Shown one piece after another: positions 1 to 8,006 of a stretch of 26,271 nt of DNA; position 1 is the stretch's first letter; the number at the start of each line of letters is the position of its first letter. The notes under the pieces are model-generated. The model saw only the letters and a program-made list of their open reading frames with translations. It was not told the DNA's origin and made no database searches. The translations under genes and the position numbers were made by a program. The stretch is taken from NCBI GenBank assembly GCA_050178915.1, contig JBFXFO010000039.1, positions 1-26,271 on the forward strand. Direction: 5' to 3'. The DNA is from JBFXAF01 sp050178915. GTDB taxonomy: Bacteria > Pseudomonadota > Alphaproteobacteria > Rhizobiales > Rhizobiaceae.

Positions 1-277
1 TCGCGGCGAAATCGTCAAGCGCCTGACGCAGGCCGGCGGCGTCGCGGTCGGAAGCGAGCGCCGTCTCGAAGCCGAGGTCGGCGAAGAGCCTGTCGACGTC
101 ACCGGCGTCGCGGGTGGGGTTGGCGAGCGGCGAGAGATGGGCATAGGCGCCGTTGCCGATGATCAGCGCGACGCCGCGCAGCGGCTTGTCCCGCGCCGCT
201 GCCGGGATGGTTGCGCAGGCAAGCGCCGCAAGAAGTCCGATGATGATCGCAACTATTCGCGCGAAGAACCGATGCAC
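1..277 (-). CDS. Caspase-like (peptidase C14) family protein, N-terminal part
   Basis: Partial gene running off the left edge; about 92 codons are visible. The start is the GTG at 277. An in-frame TAG lies just upstream and a GGAAG ribosome site sits six bases before it. The N-terminus has a hydrophobic segment ending in alanines, like a signal peptide or anchor (FFARIVAIIIGLLAALACA). The first caspase-fold strand and helix follow: RGVALIIGNGAY, then LANPTRDAGDVDRLFADLGF. This is the classic opening of bacterial caspase/metacaspase domains (ALVIGN.xY ... L.NP..DA..v...L...GF). The His/Cys catalytic dyad would lie further left and cannot be checked, so an inactive homologue is possible. Known family members are cysteine proteases cutting after Arg/Lys or Asp, some linked to cell death. 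It lies on the same strand as the TIR-NB-ARC gene, with glutaminase between them on the other strand. Confidence 0.8.
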   Translation of the reverse strand, partial: MHRFFARIVAIIIGLLAALACATIPAAARDKPLRGVALIIGNGAYAHLSPLANPTRDAGDVDRLFADLGFETALASDRDAAGLRQALDDFAA

Positions 278-381
278 GAGCCGCTTCCCGCCCTAGATGA
301 TGCCCAAGCTCTCGGCATTCCACACGGGATTGCGGGCGGGAACAAGGCATTCTGCCGGCCAGAGGCAGAGGGGAGAAAAGC

Positions 382-1359
382 ATGAAGACAGCCGCGCAGG
401 ACGGCAAGGCGCTGCAGAAGCTGCTCGACGGGATCGTGGCGGAGGTGCGCAAGGCGGCACCCGGCATCCACGCCGAAGCGGTGGAGGCGGCAAAAAAGCG
501 CGGGAAAAGCGCGCCGAAGAAAGGTGATTTCAGCCGCTTCGGCATGGCGATCTTCACGCGCGAGGGCGAGATGCTGTCGGCAGGCAACGCCAGCGTGGCG
601 TTTCCGCTGCAGTCGATCTCGAAAGTGTTCGCGCTGGAGATCGCGCTGGCGGCACTCGGCGAAAGGCTGTGGGAGCGGGTGGGGCGCGAACCGTCCGGCG
701 ACCCGTTCAGTTCGATCGTCGATCTCGAGCGCGACAAGGGCATCCCGCGCAACCCCTTCATCAATCCGGGCGCGCTGGTGGTCTGCGACATGCTGGTGGG
801 GCTGAAAGGCAGGGCGGGGCCGAACCGGCATGTGGTGCACTTCCTCGAAGGCCTGCTCGACGACAGGATCGAGCTGCATCCGGAGGTGATGGACAGCGAC
901 CGCACCGGCGGAAACCTCAACCGCTCGATGATGTTCATGGCGAAACACCACGGCAATCTGAAGCACAAGGTCGAGGCGGTGATGGACGCCTACAAGCACC
1001 AGTGCGCGATCATGCTCGACTGCCGCGGGCTGGCGAAGGCCGGGCGGTTCCTCATGCATGACGATCCGGAAAGCGGCGAGCGCAAGACGCCGGCGGCGAG
1101 CCGGCGGGCGAGGCGTATCCTCTCCACGATGATGCTGTGCGGCATGTATGACGGGGCGGGCGACTTCGCCTATCGCGTCGGGCTGCCGGCAAAGTCGGGC
1201 GTCGGCGGGGGCATCCTCGCGGTGGCGCCGAACAATGCCTCGATCGCAGCATGGTCACCGGCCCTCGATCCGATGGGCAACAGCTGGCTCGGCACGCTCG
1301 GCCTGCAGATGCTGACCGACCGCATCGACTGGTCGGTGTTCGGGCGAGCGCCAAGGTAG
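382..1359 (+). CDS. glsA: Glutaminase
   Basis: 325 residues; hydrolyses L-glutamine to glutamate and ammonia in the cytoplasm. It belongs to the serine-dependent glutaminase family with a beta-lactamase-like fold, whose members are usually about 305-330 residues. The S-x-x-K nucleophile motif is visible as QSISK (Ser78, Lys81), preceded by the substrate-site stretch AGNASVAFPLQ. Further family motifs are RNPFINPGALV near residue 130, a GGNLNRSM segment near 175 and the KSGVGGGI turn near 270. A GGGGAG ribosome site lies about six bases before the ATG. The gene stands alone: it diverges from the caspase-like gene and converges with the TIR gene, 83 bp apart. In some bacteria glutaminase works in acid resistance with a glutamate/GABA antiporter, but no such partner is visible here. 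Confidence 0.93.
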   Translation: MKTAAQDGKALQKLLDGIVAEVRKAAPGIHAEAVEAAKKRGKSAPKKGDFSRFGMAIFTREGEMLSAGNASVAFPLQSISKVFALEIALAALGERLWERVGREPSGDPFSSIVDLERDKGIPRNPFINPGALVVCDMLVGLKGRAGPNRHVVHFLEGLLDDRIELHPEVMDSDRTGGNLNRSMMFMAKHHGNLKHKVEAVMDAYKHQCAIMLDCRGLAKAGRFLMHDDPESGERKTPAASRRARRILSTMMLCGMYDGAGDFAYRVGLPAKSGVGGGILAVAPNNASIAAWSPALDPMGNSWLGTLGLQMLTDRIDWSVFGRAPR

Positions 1360-1442
1360 GGCGGCGCCGAAGGCTGGACCAGGTTACGAGGTGAGCTTGA
1401 GGCGCGCCTGGCGGGCGACGCCGTTACACGCCCCGCCGCCAA

Positions 1443-4013
1443 TCATGCTTCTTTGCCCAGACCGTATTCGGCCCGTACGGCCTCGGCCTCTGCTCCGCGG
1501 CCAAGCTCGTCGAGCACGCGCGCAACGAAACCGGCGACGCGCTGGGTGGCAGGATCGGTGGCTCCGGAGAGCGCTTCGCGACGCGCCAGCGAGGTCTGTG
1601 CATGATCGAGCGCTGCGACCTTGTTGCCGGTCCGCAGCTCGAGAACCGCCAGATTCTCCAGCGTGGCAAAAGCGATCGGATGATCGGGACCGAGCGTCTG
1701 CGGGACGATCTTCAGCGCCCGTTCAAACAGCGGCCGCGCCTCGTCGTACTTCTCCATCTGCAGGAGCAGACTGCCGAGATTGTTCAGCGACGCGGCGGTG
1801 TCGCCATGCGTCGGACCGCGTACCTTCTCGCGGATGGCGAGCGCACGTTCGAGCAGCGGCCTCGCCTTCTCCATGTTGCCGGTCTCGCGCAGCAGGTGAC
1901 CGAGATTGTTCAGGTGCGCGGCGACGCCGATGTCATCGGGTCCGAACGCTGCCTCGGCGGCCGCGAGCGCCCGCTCGAACAGCGGCAGCGCTTCGTCGCG
2001 CCGGCCGAGCGACATGAACACCGCGGCGAGATTGCCAAGGCTGGCGGCGGTGCGCGGATGCGCCGGTCCCTCCACCGCCTCGATGATCTTCAACGCGCGC
2101 TCGTTCAGCTTGGCCGCAGCTTCGAGATCGCCTTCGGCATGCAGCGTGTAAGCGAGGTTGTTGAGCCCGATCGCCGTGTTGATGTCGTCCGGGCCGAAGG
2201 CCTGCTCGGCCTTGACCAGCGCGCGCTCGTAGAGGATCCGCGCCTCGCCATAGGCAGCGAGCGCGTTGTGGCGGTAGGAGGCAAGGCGGTCGAGGAGACC
2301 GGCCTCGCGGTCGGACTCGGCAGCGTCGGGCCGTTCGGCCAGCAACTGCGCATGCGGGTCGAGTCGACGCCAGCTCGGCCAGTAAGTCGAGTCGGCGTTG
2401 GTCTGCGACAGCATCTTCAACGCCCGTGTCAGCGCGGCGGCGTGCAGGGCAACATCGGCGCCACCGGCCGCGACCTGCCGGATCAGGCGGTGCAGGCGGA
2501 AGCAGCGGGTGACGATGGACGGGTCGCGCTCGTCGGCGACGCTCTCCTGCTCGACCAGCGCGAAGATGGCGAGCGCCGCCAGCGCCTCGTCGAGGCCGTC
2601 GCCGGCAAGCAGCGATCTGAGCGGTTCGTCGAGATGTTCGCGGCCGTCGGCGAAGAGGAAGAGCGGGATCGGCTCCGGCGCGAGGATCGCCGCATGCGCC
2701 AGAAGCGGTCCGGCAGCCGCATGCAGCTTCGCGGCCTGGCCGATGGCGAGCGCGAAGGTCTTCGCCACGGTGAGGCCGTCGTGATATTCGGCCGGCGCGT
2801 GACGGGCATCGTCGAGCAGGCGCGCCGGTTCCGCCTCGAAGCGTCTGAGATAGTCGGCGAAGGGCACGGACAGGCGTTCGCAATAGGCGGCAGCCTGCTC
2901 GTGCGCGAGCGGCAGGCCGCCGAGCGCCTCCGACAGCGCCTCCGCCGTTGCGCGCTCGTCGTCGCGGCCTGTGCGCGCGATGAGGTAGGCGGCGCCGACA
3001 TCCTTCGGCCAGTGGCGGATCTCGACGGTTTCGGCGCGACCGCGCCAGACATGCGAGTTCGAGGTGACAAGCACGCGCGCGGCACCGCGCTTCGGCAGGA
3101 AGGGGGCGATGGCGGCGGCGTCGCGCGCGTTGTCGTAGACAAGCAGCATGCCGTCGCCGGCTTCGCCAAGGCGTTCCAGAACCTGCGGCAGAGCCGGCTG
3201 CTCCTGCGCGTCGGCGGCAACCCAGCCGAGACGGACACCGAGACCGACAAGATCGGCGCGCATGCCCTCCGGGGTCTGCGCCCTGATCCACCACGTGACG
3301 CGGTAGTCGTCTGCGTGCCGCTCGGCCCAGGCGGCGGCGAGCGTGGTCTTGCCGACACCGCGGATGCCGTGCAGCGCGACGGCGGCCAGCCGGTTCTTCT
3401 GGCGCCGGAACGCCTTGTCGATGGCTGCGAGGTCCTCCTTGCGGCCGAGGAAATGCGCCGGCACCTGGATCGGAATGTTGGAGATGCGCTTGCCGGCAGG
3501 TTTCTCCGCCGGGGTATCGAAGGCGGGCTCCTGCTTCGGCGCCGCCGCCACGGGCTTCGGGGGCGACGGTGTCGCGGGTTCAGCGTGGAAGGCGGGCTCG
3601 GCGGCGGGCGCGGAGGGCGGCTTGATGCCTTCGAGCAGCAGGGAGCGTGCTTCGTCGCGCGACTTGCCGGTGATGGAGATGTAGCTGCGGGTGGCGAAGA
3701 TGGTCGGCAGATCGCATGGGCGGATCTTGATGAAGATCAGCTGGCCCTTTTGTCCCTCGACGTCGCGCCAGAGCATCGCGGCACGCTCGAGCGCCGAGTA
3801 TTTCGCCGCCGGCTTCAGGTAGTCCGGGGAGGCGACACAGACCATGGCGCGGGAATCCTCCAGCGCCTCGGCCATCCACTGGGCGATGTCGTAGCCGGCG
3901 CCGAGCTCCCACTTGGCGAAGCGCACGGCGTAGCCGGCGTCGCGCAACGTCCACGCGACCCATTCGGCCTTGGCCACGTCCGCGCCGTTGTAGCTCAGGA
4001 AAAAGTCGGCCAT
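1443..4013 (-). CDS. TIR / NB-ARC / TPR protein, NLR-like STAND ATPase
   Basis: 856 residues in three parts. Residues 1-130 are a TIR domain: FFLSYNGAD opens it, ASPDYL precedes KYSALE, and Glu76 is the best candidate for the NADase catalytic glutamate. A Pro/Ala-rich linker (about 131-175) leads to FLGR (188-191) and an NB-ARC ATPase. This has Walker A GIRGVGKTT (216-224, Lys222), Walker B LLVYDNARD (Asp294), the RVLVTSNS strand (313-320), a GLPLA motif (366-370) and a winged-helix end with RLHRLIR near 507, in the place of the MHD motif. From about 594 to 803 there are five near-perfect 42-residue kinesin-light-chain-type TPRs (ERAL...GP.....A..LNNL..), then a partial sixth. TPRs would sense a ligand, NB-ARC oligomerise, and TIR degrade NAD+ or make a signal; this is inferred from relatives such as TIR-STAND anti-phage proteins and plant TNLs. 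The start is the ATG at 4013, in phase with the TIR beginning. It lies 68 bp downstream of the deacetylase gene and may be co-transcribed. Confidence 0.9.
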   Translation of the reverse strand: MADFFLSYNGADVAKAEWVAWTLRDAGYAVRFAKWELGAGYDIAQWMAEALEDSRAMVCVASPDYLKPAAKYSALERAAMLWRDVEGQKGQLIFIKIRPCDLPTIFATRSYISITGKSRDEARSLLLEGIKPPSAPAAEPAFHAEPATPSPPKPVAAAPKQEPAFDTPAEKPAGKRISNIPIQVPAHFLGRKEDLAAIDKAFRRQKNRLAAVALHGIRGVGKTTLAAAWAERHADDYRVTWWIRAQTPEGMRADLVGLGVRLGWVAADAQEQPALPQVLERLGEAGDGMLLVYDNARDAAAIAPFLPKRGAARVLVTSNSHVWRGRAETVEIRHWPKDVGAAYLIARTGRDDERATAEALSEALGGLPLAHEQAAAYCERLSVPFADYLRRFEAEPARLLDDARHAPAEYHDGLTVAKTFALAIGQAAKLHAAAGPLLAHAAILAPEPIPLFLFADGREHLDEPLRSLLAGDGLDEALAALAIFALVEQESVADERDPSIVTRCFRLHRLIRQVAAGGADVALHAAALTRALKMLSQTNADSTYWPSWRRLDPHAQLLAERPDAAESDREAGLLDRLASYRHNALAAYGEARILYERALVKAEQAFGPDDINTAIGLNNLAYTLHAEGDLEAAAKLNERALKIIEAVEGPAHPRTAASLGNLAAVFMSLGRRDEALPLFERALAAAEAAFGPDDIGVAAHLNNLGHLLRETGNMEKARPLLERALAIREKVRGPTHGDTAASLNNLGSLLLQMEKYDEARPLFERALKIVPQTLGPDHPIAFATLENLAVLELRTGNKVAALDHAQTSLARREALSGATDPATQRVAGFVARVLDELGRGAEAEAVRAEYGLGKEA

Positions 4014-4040
4014 CCGACTGCAGCCCCCGGTCAGGGCAGA

Positions 4041-4071
4041 CCCTTGCCCGCGCGCGGGCCGAAATCAAGGG
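4041..4071. other. GC-rich inverted repeat between deacetylase and TIR genes
   Basis: A 14-bp perfect palindrome (GCCCGCGCGCGGGC, 4046-4059) is nested between outer arms CCCTTG (4041-4046) and CAAGGG (4066-4071). It fills most of the 68-bp gap between the deacetylase stop and the TIR start. There is no T-run on either side, so it does not look like a standard terminator. It could be a processing or attenuation hairpin, or a protein-binding dyad. Confidence 0.4.
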
Positions 4072-4081
4072 ATGGCTGCGA

Positions 4082-4972
4082 TCAGCGGCCCGCCGCCGCG
4101 GAAAGGGCACCGGCCGGCATGGTGTAGGCGTAGGCCGTGCTCGTGAGCTGCGGGTCGGTGAAGCTGGACACCAGAAGGTCGCCGGACGCGCTGCGGCCGG
4201 GCACCAGATGCACGACGCTGAAGCCGCTGGCTTTCAGCTCGTCGAGGAAGGCTGGCAGCATCCTGGCGGTGCGGGCATGGATGTCGTGGAACAGGACGAT
4301 GCCGGAGCCGCGCGCCTTCAGGCGCTGCAGGGTGCGCGAGTTGACCTGGCCGGGCGAGGAGGGGAAGTAGTCCTTCGAATCGACGTCGACATCCAGCACC
4401 ACGACGTTCTGCGATGCCAGCTGGCGGCGCAGCGCCGGCGTGTCCGACAGATACGGGAAGCGGAAGAACGGCGCCGGGCGGTAGCCCGTCGGGATGAGCG
4501 CCGAGGCGACGCTCCTCTGGCCCTCGTTGATCTGCGCCCTCGCGGCTTCGAGGCTCAGCCGCCGCAGGTTGGCGTGGCCCTGTGTATGGGTGCCGATGGT
4601 CATGCCGGCGGCGGCGACCTTGCGCGCCGTGGCCGGGTGGGCGCGCGCCATGCTGCCAACCATCAGGAAGGTGGCGCGCACGCCATAGGTGCGAAGCACG
4701 CTCAGCACCGCGTCGGTGCGGCCGGGAATGGGACCGTCGTCGAAGGTGAGCACAACCTCGCCCTTGCGCAGGCGGATGTCGGAGATGGAGCTGACGCGGA
4801 TGGTGCGGCCGGAGAGGCTGCCGGCGGAAAGCAACCCGCCGCCGGATGCGATCCTGGCGGGAGCTTCAGGGGCGTAGGAGGATTTGGAGGCGTCGCTCTT
4901 CGAGGATTGCGAACAGGCGGAGAGCGCGGCGGCAAAACACACTGCAACGGCAGCCGTACCCAACAGACGCAT
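4082..4972 (-). CDS. Polysaccharide deacetylase, NodB-type lipoprotein
   Basis: 296 residues. A type II signal peptide with lipobox L-S-A-C (Cys20) predicts a lipoprotein facing the periplasm. The NodB catalytic motifs are all visible: TFDDG (76-80; Asp77 base, Asp78 metal), H-xxx-H in GTHTQGHANL (His128 and His132, approximately), RFPY (about 171-174), DVDVDSKDY, and LFHDIH (His about 229). This is carbohydrate esterase family 4, metal-dependent removal of N-acetyl groups from GlcNAc polymers (peptidoglycan, chitin oligomers or exopolysaccharide). Which substrate cannot be read from sequence. The second in-frame ATG (4972) was chosen. AAGGGG lies nine bases before it but directly abuts the first ATG (4981), where it could not act. 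The TIR gene follows on the same strand. Confidence 0.9.
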   Translation of the reverse strand: MRLLGTAAVAVCFAAALSACSQSSKSDASKSSYAPEAPARIASGGGLLSAGSLSGRTIRVSSISDIRLRKGEVVLTFDDGPIPGRTDAVLSVLRTYGVRATFLMVGSMARAHPATARKVAAAGMTIGTHTQGHANLRRLSLEAARAQINEGQRSVASALIPTGYRPAPFFRFPYLSDTPALRRQLASQNVVVLDVDVDSKDYFPSSPGQVNSRTLQRLKARGSGIVLFHDIHARTARMLPAFLDELKASGFSVVHLVPGRSASGDLLVSSFTDPQLTSTAYAYTMPAGALSAAAGR

Positions 4973-5013
4973 CGCACCCATCCCCTTGGTCGGGTACGAT
5001 TTTTATTGCCGGT

Positions 5014-5021
5014 ATGGTTAA
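5014..5021 (-). promoter_or_regulatory. Possible CtrA half-site
   Basis: ATGGTTAA is the complement of TTAACCAT, the half-site form of the alphaproteobacterial CtrA box. It lies in the 251-bp region between the divergent deacetylase and YpfJ-type genes. A single 8-mer is weak evidence. Confidence 0.2.
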
Positions 5022-5223
5022 CAGCCGGTTTCCGGCCGCGTGCAGGCGCTTCCCAGTCTCCGGAAAACGACGGTCCGCTTTGCGGCTTCGGCGCCGCGCG
5101 GGTGCAGCCGCAGATTCCGGATGCAAAACCGCTCACACTTTTGCTGGAATTGCTCTAATTGTCAGCGGAACCCGCATAGCGGGGATGCGTTCCCGCAAGG
5201 GGCATTTTCTGACGAGGTGCAGC

Positions 5224-6138
5224 ATGCGCTGGAGAGGCCGCCGCGAAAGCAGCAATGTAGAGGATGGTCGCGGTGCGGGCGGCGGCGGCGGGTTCCGCCT
5301 GCCGGGCGGCATGGGCGGCGGGCTTGGCGGACCGGGCGGCTTTCGTATTCCGGTCGGCGGCCGCGGCGGCGGCGGGATCGGCTCGATCATCCTGATCGGC
5401 ATCGTGCTGCTGGTGTTCTGGTTCATCACCGGCCGGAATCCGATCGGGATGCTGACCGGCGGCGAGCCGCAGCAGGTCACCGAGGATACCAGCGGCGCCA
5501 GCGACGAAATGAAACAGTTCGTCGGCGTGGTGCTCGCCGAGACCGAAGACGTGTGGAAGGACGTCTTCCAGTCGCAGGGCATGCAGTACGAGGAGCCGAC
5601 GCTGCGACTGTTCTCCGGGCAGGTGCAGTCGGCCTGCGGCTTCGCCTCGTCGGCGACCGGGCCGTTCTACTGTCCCGGCGACAAGAAGGTCTATCTCGAC
5701 ACGACGTTTTTCGACCAGCTGGCGCAGCAGTTCCAGGCGTCGGGCGATTTCGCGCAGGCCTATGTCATCGCGCATGAGGTCGGCCACCACGTGCAGAACC
5801 TCACCGGCATCCTGCCGAAGTTCAACCAGGCGCGGCAGCAGATGACCGAGGCGGAGGCGAACGCCATGTCGGTGCGCGTCGAGCTTCAGGCCGACTGCTT
5901 CGCCGGCGTCTGGGGTTACTACACCAACCAGAAGGGGCTTCTCGAAGAGGGCGACATCGACGAGGCGCTGAACGCGGCGCAGCAGATCGGCGACGACACG
6001 CTGCAGAAGCGGACGCAGGGCTACGTCGTGCCGGAAAGCTTCAACCACGGCACGTCGCAGCAGCGGCAGCGCTGGTTCGCGCGTGGCTTCAAGTCCGGGA
6101 AGATTGCCGACTGCGATACTTTCAACACCGACCCGTAA
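5224..6138 (+). CDS. ypfJ: YpfJ-type neutral zinc metallopeptidase
   Basis: 304 residues, matching the usual length of this family (COG2321). Order: a basic N-terminus MRWRGRRESSNVEDGRG, a very glycine-rich stretch (18-52), a single membrane helix (about 53-69, IGSIILIGIVLLVFWF), then a metallopeptidase domain. The zinc motif HEVGH (184-188) sits in AYVIAHEVGHHVQ, with ELQADC (220-225) as the likely third ligand and the C-terminal block GTSQQRQRWFARGF. Physiological substrates are unknown for the family. The start is the ATG at 5224, preceded by GACGAGG. The open frame extends further upstream, but that part does not resemble the family. Confidence 0.92.
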   Translation: MRWRGRRESSNVEDGRGAGGGGGFRLPGGMGGGLGGPGGFRIPVGGRGGGGIGSIILIGIVLLVFWFITGRNPIGMLTGGEPQQVTEDTSGASDEMKQFVGVVLAETEDVWKDVFQSQGMQYEEPTLRLFSGQVQSACGFASSATGPFYCPGDKKVYLDTTFFDQLAQQFQASGDFAQAYVIAHEVGHHVQNLTGILPKFNQARQQMTEAEANAMSVRVELQADCFAGVWGYYTNQKGLLEEGDIDEALNAAQQIGDDTLQKRTQGYVVPESFNHGTSQQRQRWFARGFKSGKIADCDTFNTDP

Positions 6139-6208
6139 CCGGGCAGTCGACAACGACCTGTGACCGGAACAGTGCTTTCCGCCTTCTTAACGAGACGCGG
6201 AAAATCGC

Positions 6209-6232
6209 AAGAGGCCGATTTCAACGGCTCTT
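6209..6232. other. Imperfect hairpin between ypfJ and the TadG-like gene
   Basis: AAGAGGCCG (6209-6217) and CGGCTCTT (6225-6232) can pair with one bulged G and a seven-base loop. A second small palindrome, CTCTTAAGAG (6228-6237), overlaps its right arm. It lies about 70 bp after the ypfJ stop. No T-run follows, so terminator function is doubtful. Confidence 0.3.
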
Positions 6233-6284
6233 AAGAGGTTTCGGGTAAGGTTCACCCCATCAGGCATGCGATGGGGGATTGTCC

Positions 6285-7940
6285 ATGCGAATGGGCGCCG
6301 GGCTTTTTTGGCGAAACCGGGGTGGCAACTTCGCCATCATTTCCGCGCTCCTTACCGTGCCATTGGTGCTGGGCGCCGCAGTCGTGGTCGATTTCAACAC
6401 GATCTCGCGCCGGCAGTCGCAGCTGCAGTCTGCGATGGACGCCGCCGCACTCGCCGTTGCGCGTGAAGGCAAGGACATCACGCAGCAAGAGGCGGACGAC
6501 ATCGCCGCGCGCTTCCTGCAGTCGAATTTCGATACGAAGACGACCAAGTTCAGCGTCGTGCGCGACGGCACGTCCTTCACGGTGAAGGGGACGGCGCAGG
6601 CCGAAATGGCGTTTGGCGGGCTGCTCGGCTACCACGACTGGCCGGTCGTCGCCTCCTCGACGGCCGACATCGCCTATGCCTCCTACGAGGTGGCGCTGGT
6701 GCTCGACACCACCGGCTCGATGAAGGGCGGCAAGCTGACGGCGATGAAGCAAGCCGTGCTGGGCCTCATCGACACCATGGCGATGCAGGTGAAGAACGAG
6801 GACAAGCTGAAGTTCGCGGTCGTGCCGTTCGCAACCTTCGTGAATGTCGGCAAGGGGTTCGGGCCGAAGTTCGACAAGGACGGCAGGCAGGTGGCCGGCA
6901 CGGGCGCGCCCTGGCTCGACCTCAAAGGCAATTCGGCGATCCCGCAGTCTGAACTGGACGTCGGCGCCAGCCGCTTCCAGATCTACCAGAACCTCGGCCA
7001 GGAATGGTCTGGCTGTGTCGAGACGCGGCAGGAGGTGAACGGCGATGACTACGGTACCGGCGACCAGCCGGCGAATCCGTCGCGGGCGGAGACGCTGTTC
7101 GTGCCGGCCTTCGCGATCGACGAGCCGGACGCAGGCTATCCGAACAGCTACATCAACTCCGACGCGAAGCCGAAGAAGAACGACAAGGCCGAGAAGAAGA
7201 AGCGCTTCGCCAAATATGGCGTCGCCACCGACGCGAATGGCAACCCGCTGCTGGGCGGCCTGCTCGATCCGACGCTCGACGCGGTGACGGGGCTGCTGAT
7301 CGACAATTCCGGCCCCGGCAACAACAACGGCAAGAAGATCAAGATCGACACCGCCAACTCGGCAGCGACCGGCAAGCCGAAAGGCCCCGGCCATGGCTGC
7401 GAGATGCAGCCGATCTCGCCGCTGACCAGCGACTACAATGCGCTGAAGAGCAAGGTGAACTCGCTCGAGGCCAACGGCACGACCAACATCATGGAAGGCG
7501 TGGCGTGGGGCATGCGGGTGCTGTCGCCGGGCGAACCCTTCGCGGAGGGCGCGGATCCCAAGAAGGTCGGCATCGAGAAGATCATGGTGGTGCTGACCGA
7601 CGGCTCGAACGTGTTCGGCAATGCCGGCAACGACCTCGGCTCCAGCTATTCGAGCTTCGGCTATCTCGTGGATGGCCGTGTCGGAACAGAGTCGGGCGGC
7701 GCCACGGCGACGAACGAACTGATGAACCAGCGCACGCTTGCCGCCTGCGCCAGCGCCAAGGCGCAGGGCATCCGCGTCTACACGATCCGGCTGGAGGAGC
7801 CGAACGTGAAGACCGGCATGATGCTGAAGGAATGCGCCAGCTCGGAGAGCGACTTCTTCGACGCGCCGTCGCGCAGCCAGCTCGACGAGGTGTTCTCGAA
7901 GATCAAGGACACGATCGTCCGCGTGCGGATTGCAAGTTAG
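6285..7940 (+). CDS. TadG-like pilus-assembly protein with VWA domain
   Basis: 551 residues. The N-terminus RNRGGNFAIISALLTVPLVLGAAVVVDF is the TadE/TadG prepilin-like segment: a short basic lead, GGNFA, then one membrane helix, leaving the rest outside the cytoplasm. SQLQSAMDAAALA follows, a hallmark of TadG N-termini. A von Willebrand factor A domain begins at VALVLDTTGSM (MIDAS-like DTTGS, 141-145) and resumes at KIMVVLTDGSN near 430. A long insert rich in Lys, Asn and Gly (about 200-370) separates the two halves of the fold. The ATG at 6285 follows a GGGGG ribosome site; TTG 6279 is a less likely start. Family proteins belong to Flp/Tad pilus clusters, but no other tad gene is present here, so this is a stand-alone copy of unknown function. 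Confidence 0.85.
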   Translation: MRMGAGLFWRNRGGNFAIISALLTVPLVLGAAVVVDFNTISRRQSQLQSAMDAAALAVAREGKDITQQEADDIAARFLQSNFDTKTTKFSVVRDGTSFTVKGTAQAEMAFGGLLGYHDWPVVASSTADIAYASYEVALVLDTTGSMKGGKLTAMKQAVLGLIDTMAMQVKNEDKLKFAVVPFATFVNVGKGFGPKFDKDGRQVAGTGAPWLDLKGNSAIPQSELDVGASRFQIYQNLGQEWSGCVETRQEVNGDDYGTGDQPANPSRAETLFVPAFAIDEPDAGYPNSYINSDAKPKKNDKAEKKKRFAKYGVATDANGNPLLGGLLDPTLDAVTGLLIDNSGPGNNNGKKIKIDTANSAATGKPKGPGHGCEMQPISPLTSDYNALKSKVNSLEANGTTNIMEGVAWGMRVLSPGEPFAEGADPKKVGIEKIMVVLTDGSNVFGNAGNDLGSSYSSFGYLVDGRVGTESGGATATNELMNQRTLAACASAKAQGIRVYTIRLEEPNVKTGMMLKECASSESDFFDAPSRSQLDEVFSKIKDTIVRVRIAS

Positions 7941-7942
7941 CA

Positions 7943-7965
7943 GTGCAGGTGCGGCCGCGCTGCAC
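7943..7965. other. Inverted repeat between convergent genes
   Basis: GTGCAG (7943-7948) and CTGCAC (7960-7965) flank an 11-base GC-rich loop that itself contains GCGGCCGC. It lies between the convergent TadG-like and sensor kinase genes, where a bidirectional terminator would be expected. It lacks T-runs, so the assignment is tentative. Confidence 0.3.
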
Positions 7966-8006
7966 GCGCGAACCTTCGCTGCCGGCGACCGTCCGGGTGC
8001 CGATGG

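Noticed and set aside
382..4013. Possible recent transfer of the glutaminase/TIR region
   Set aside because: Codon use and GC look like the neighbours; no tRNA, integrase, transposase or direct repeats were seen at the edges.
1602..4127. 841-residue plus-strand open frame antisense to the TIR-NB-ARC-TPR gene
   Set aside because: Composition is Arg/Gly/Asp-rich shadow sequence with no domain; the minus strand carries clear TIR, NB-ARC and TPR motifs. Long antisense frames are expected at this GC content.
4846..5223. 126-codon N-terminal extension of the YpfJ-type protein
   Set aside because: It overlaps the deacetylase start and divergent promoter region and has no similarity to the family; the ATG at 5224 has a good ribosome site.
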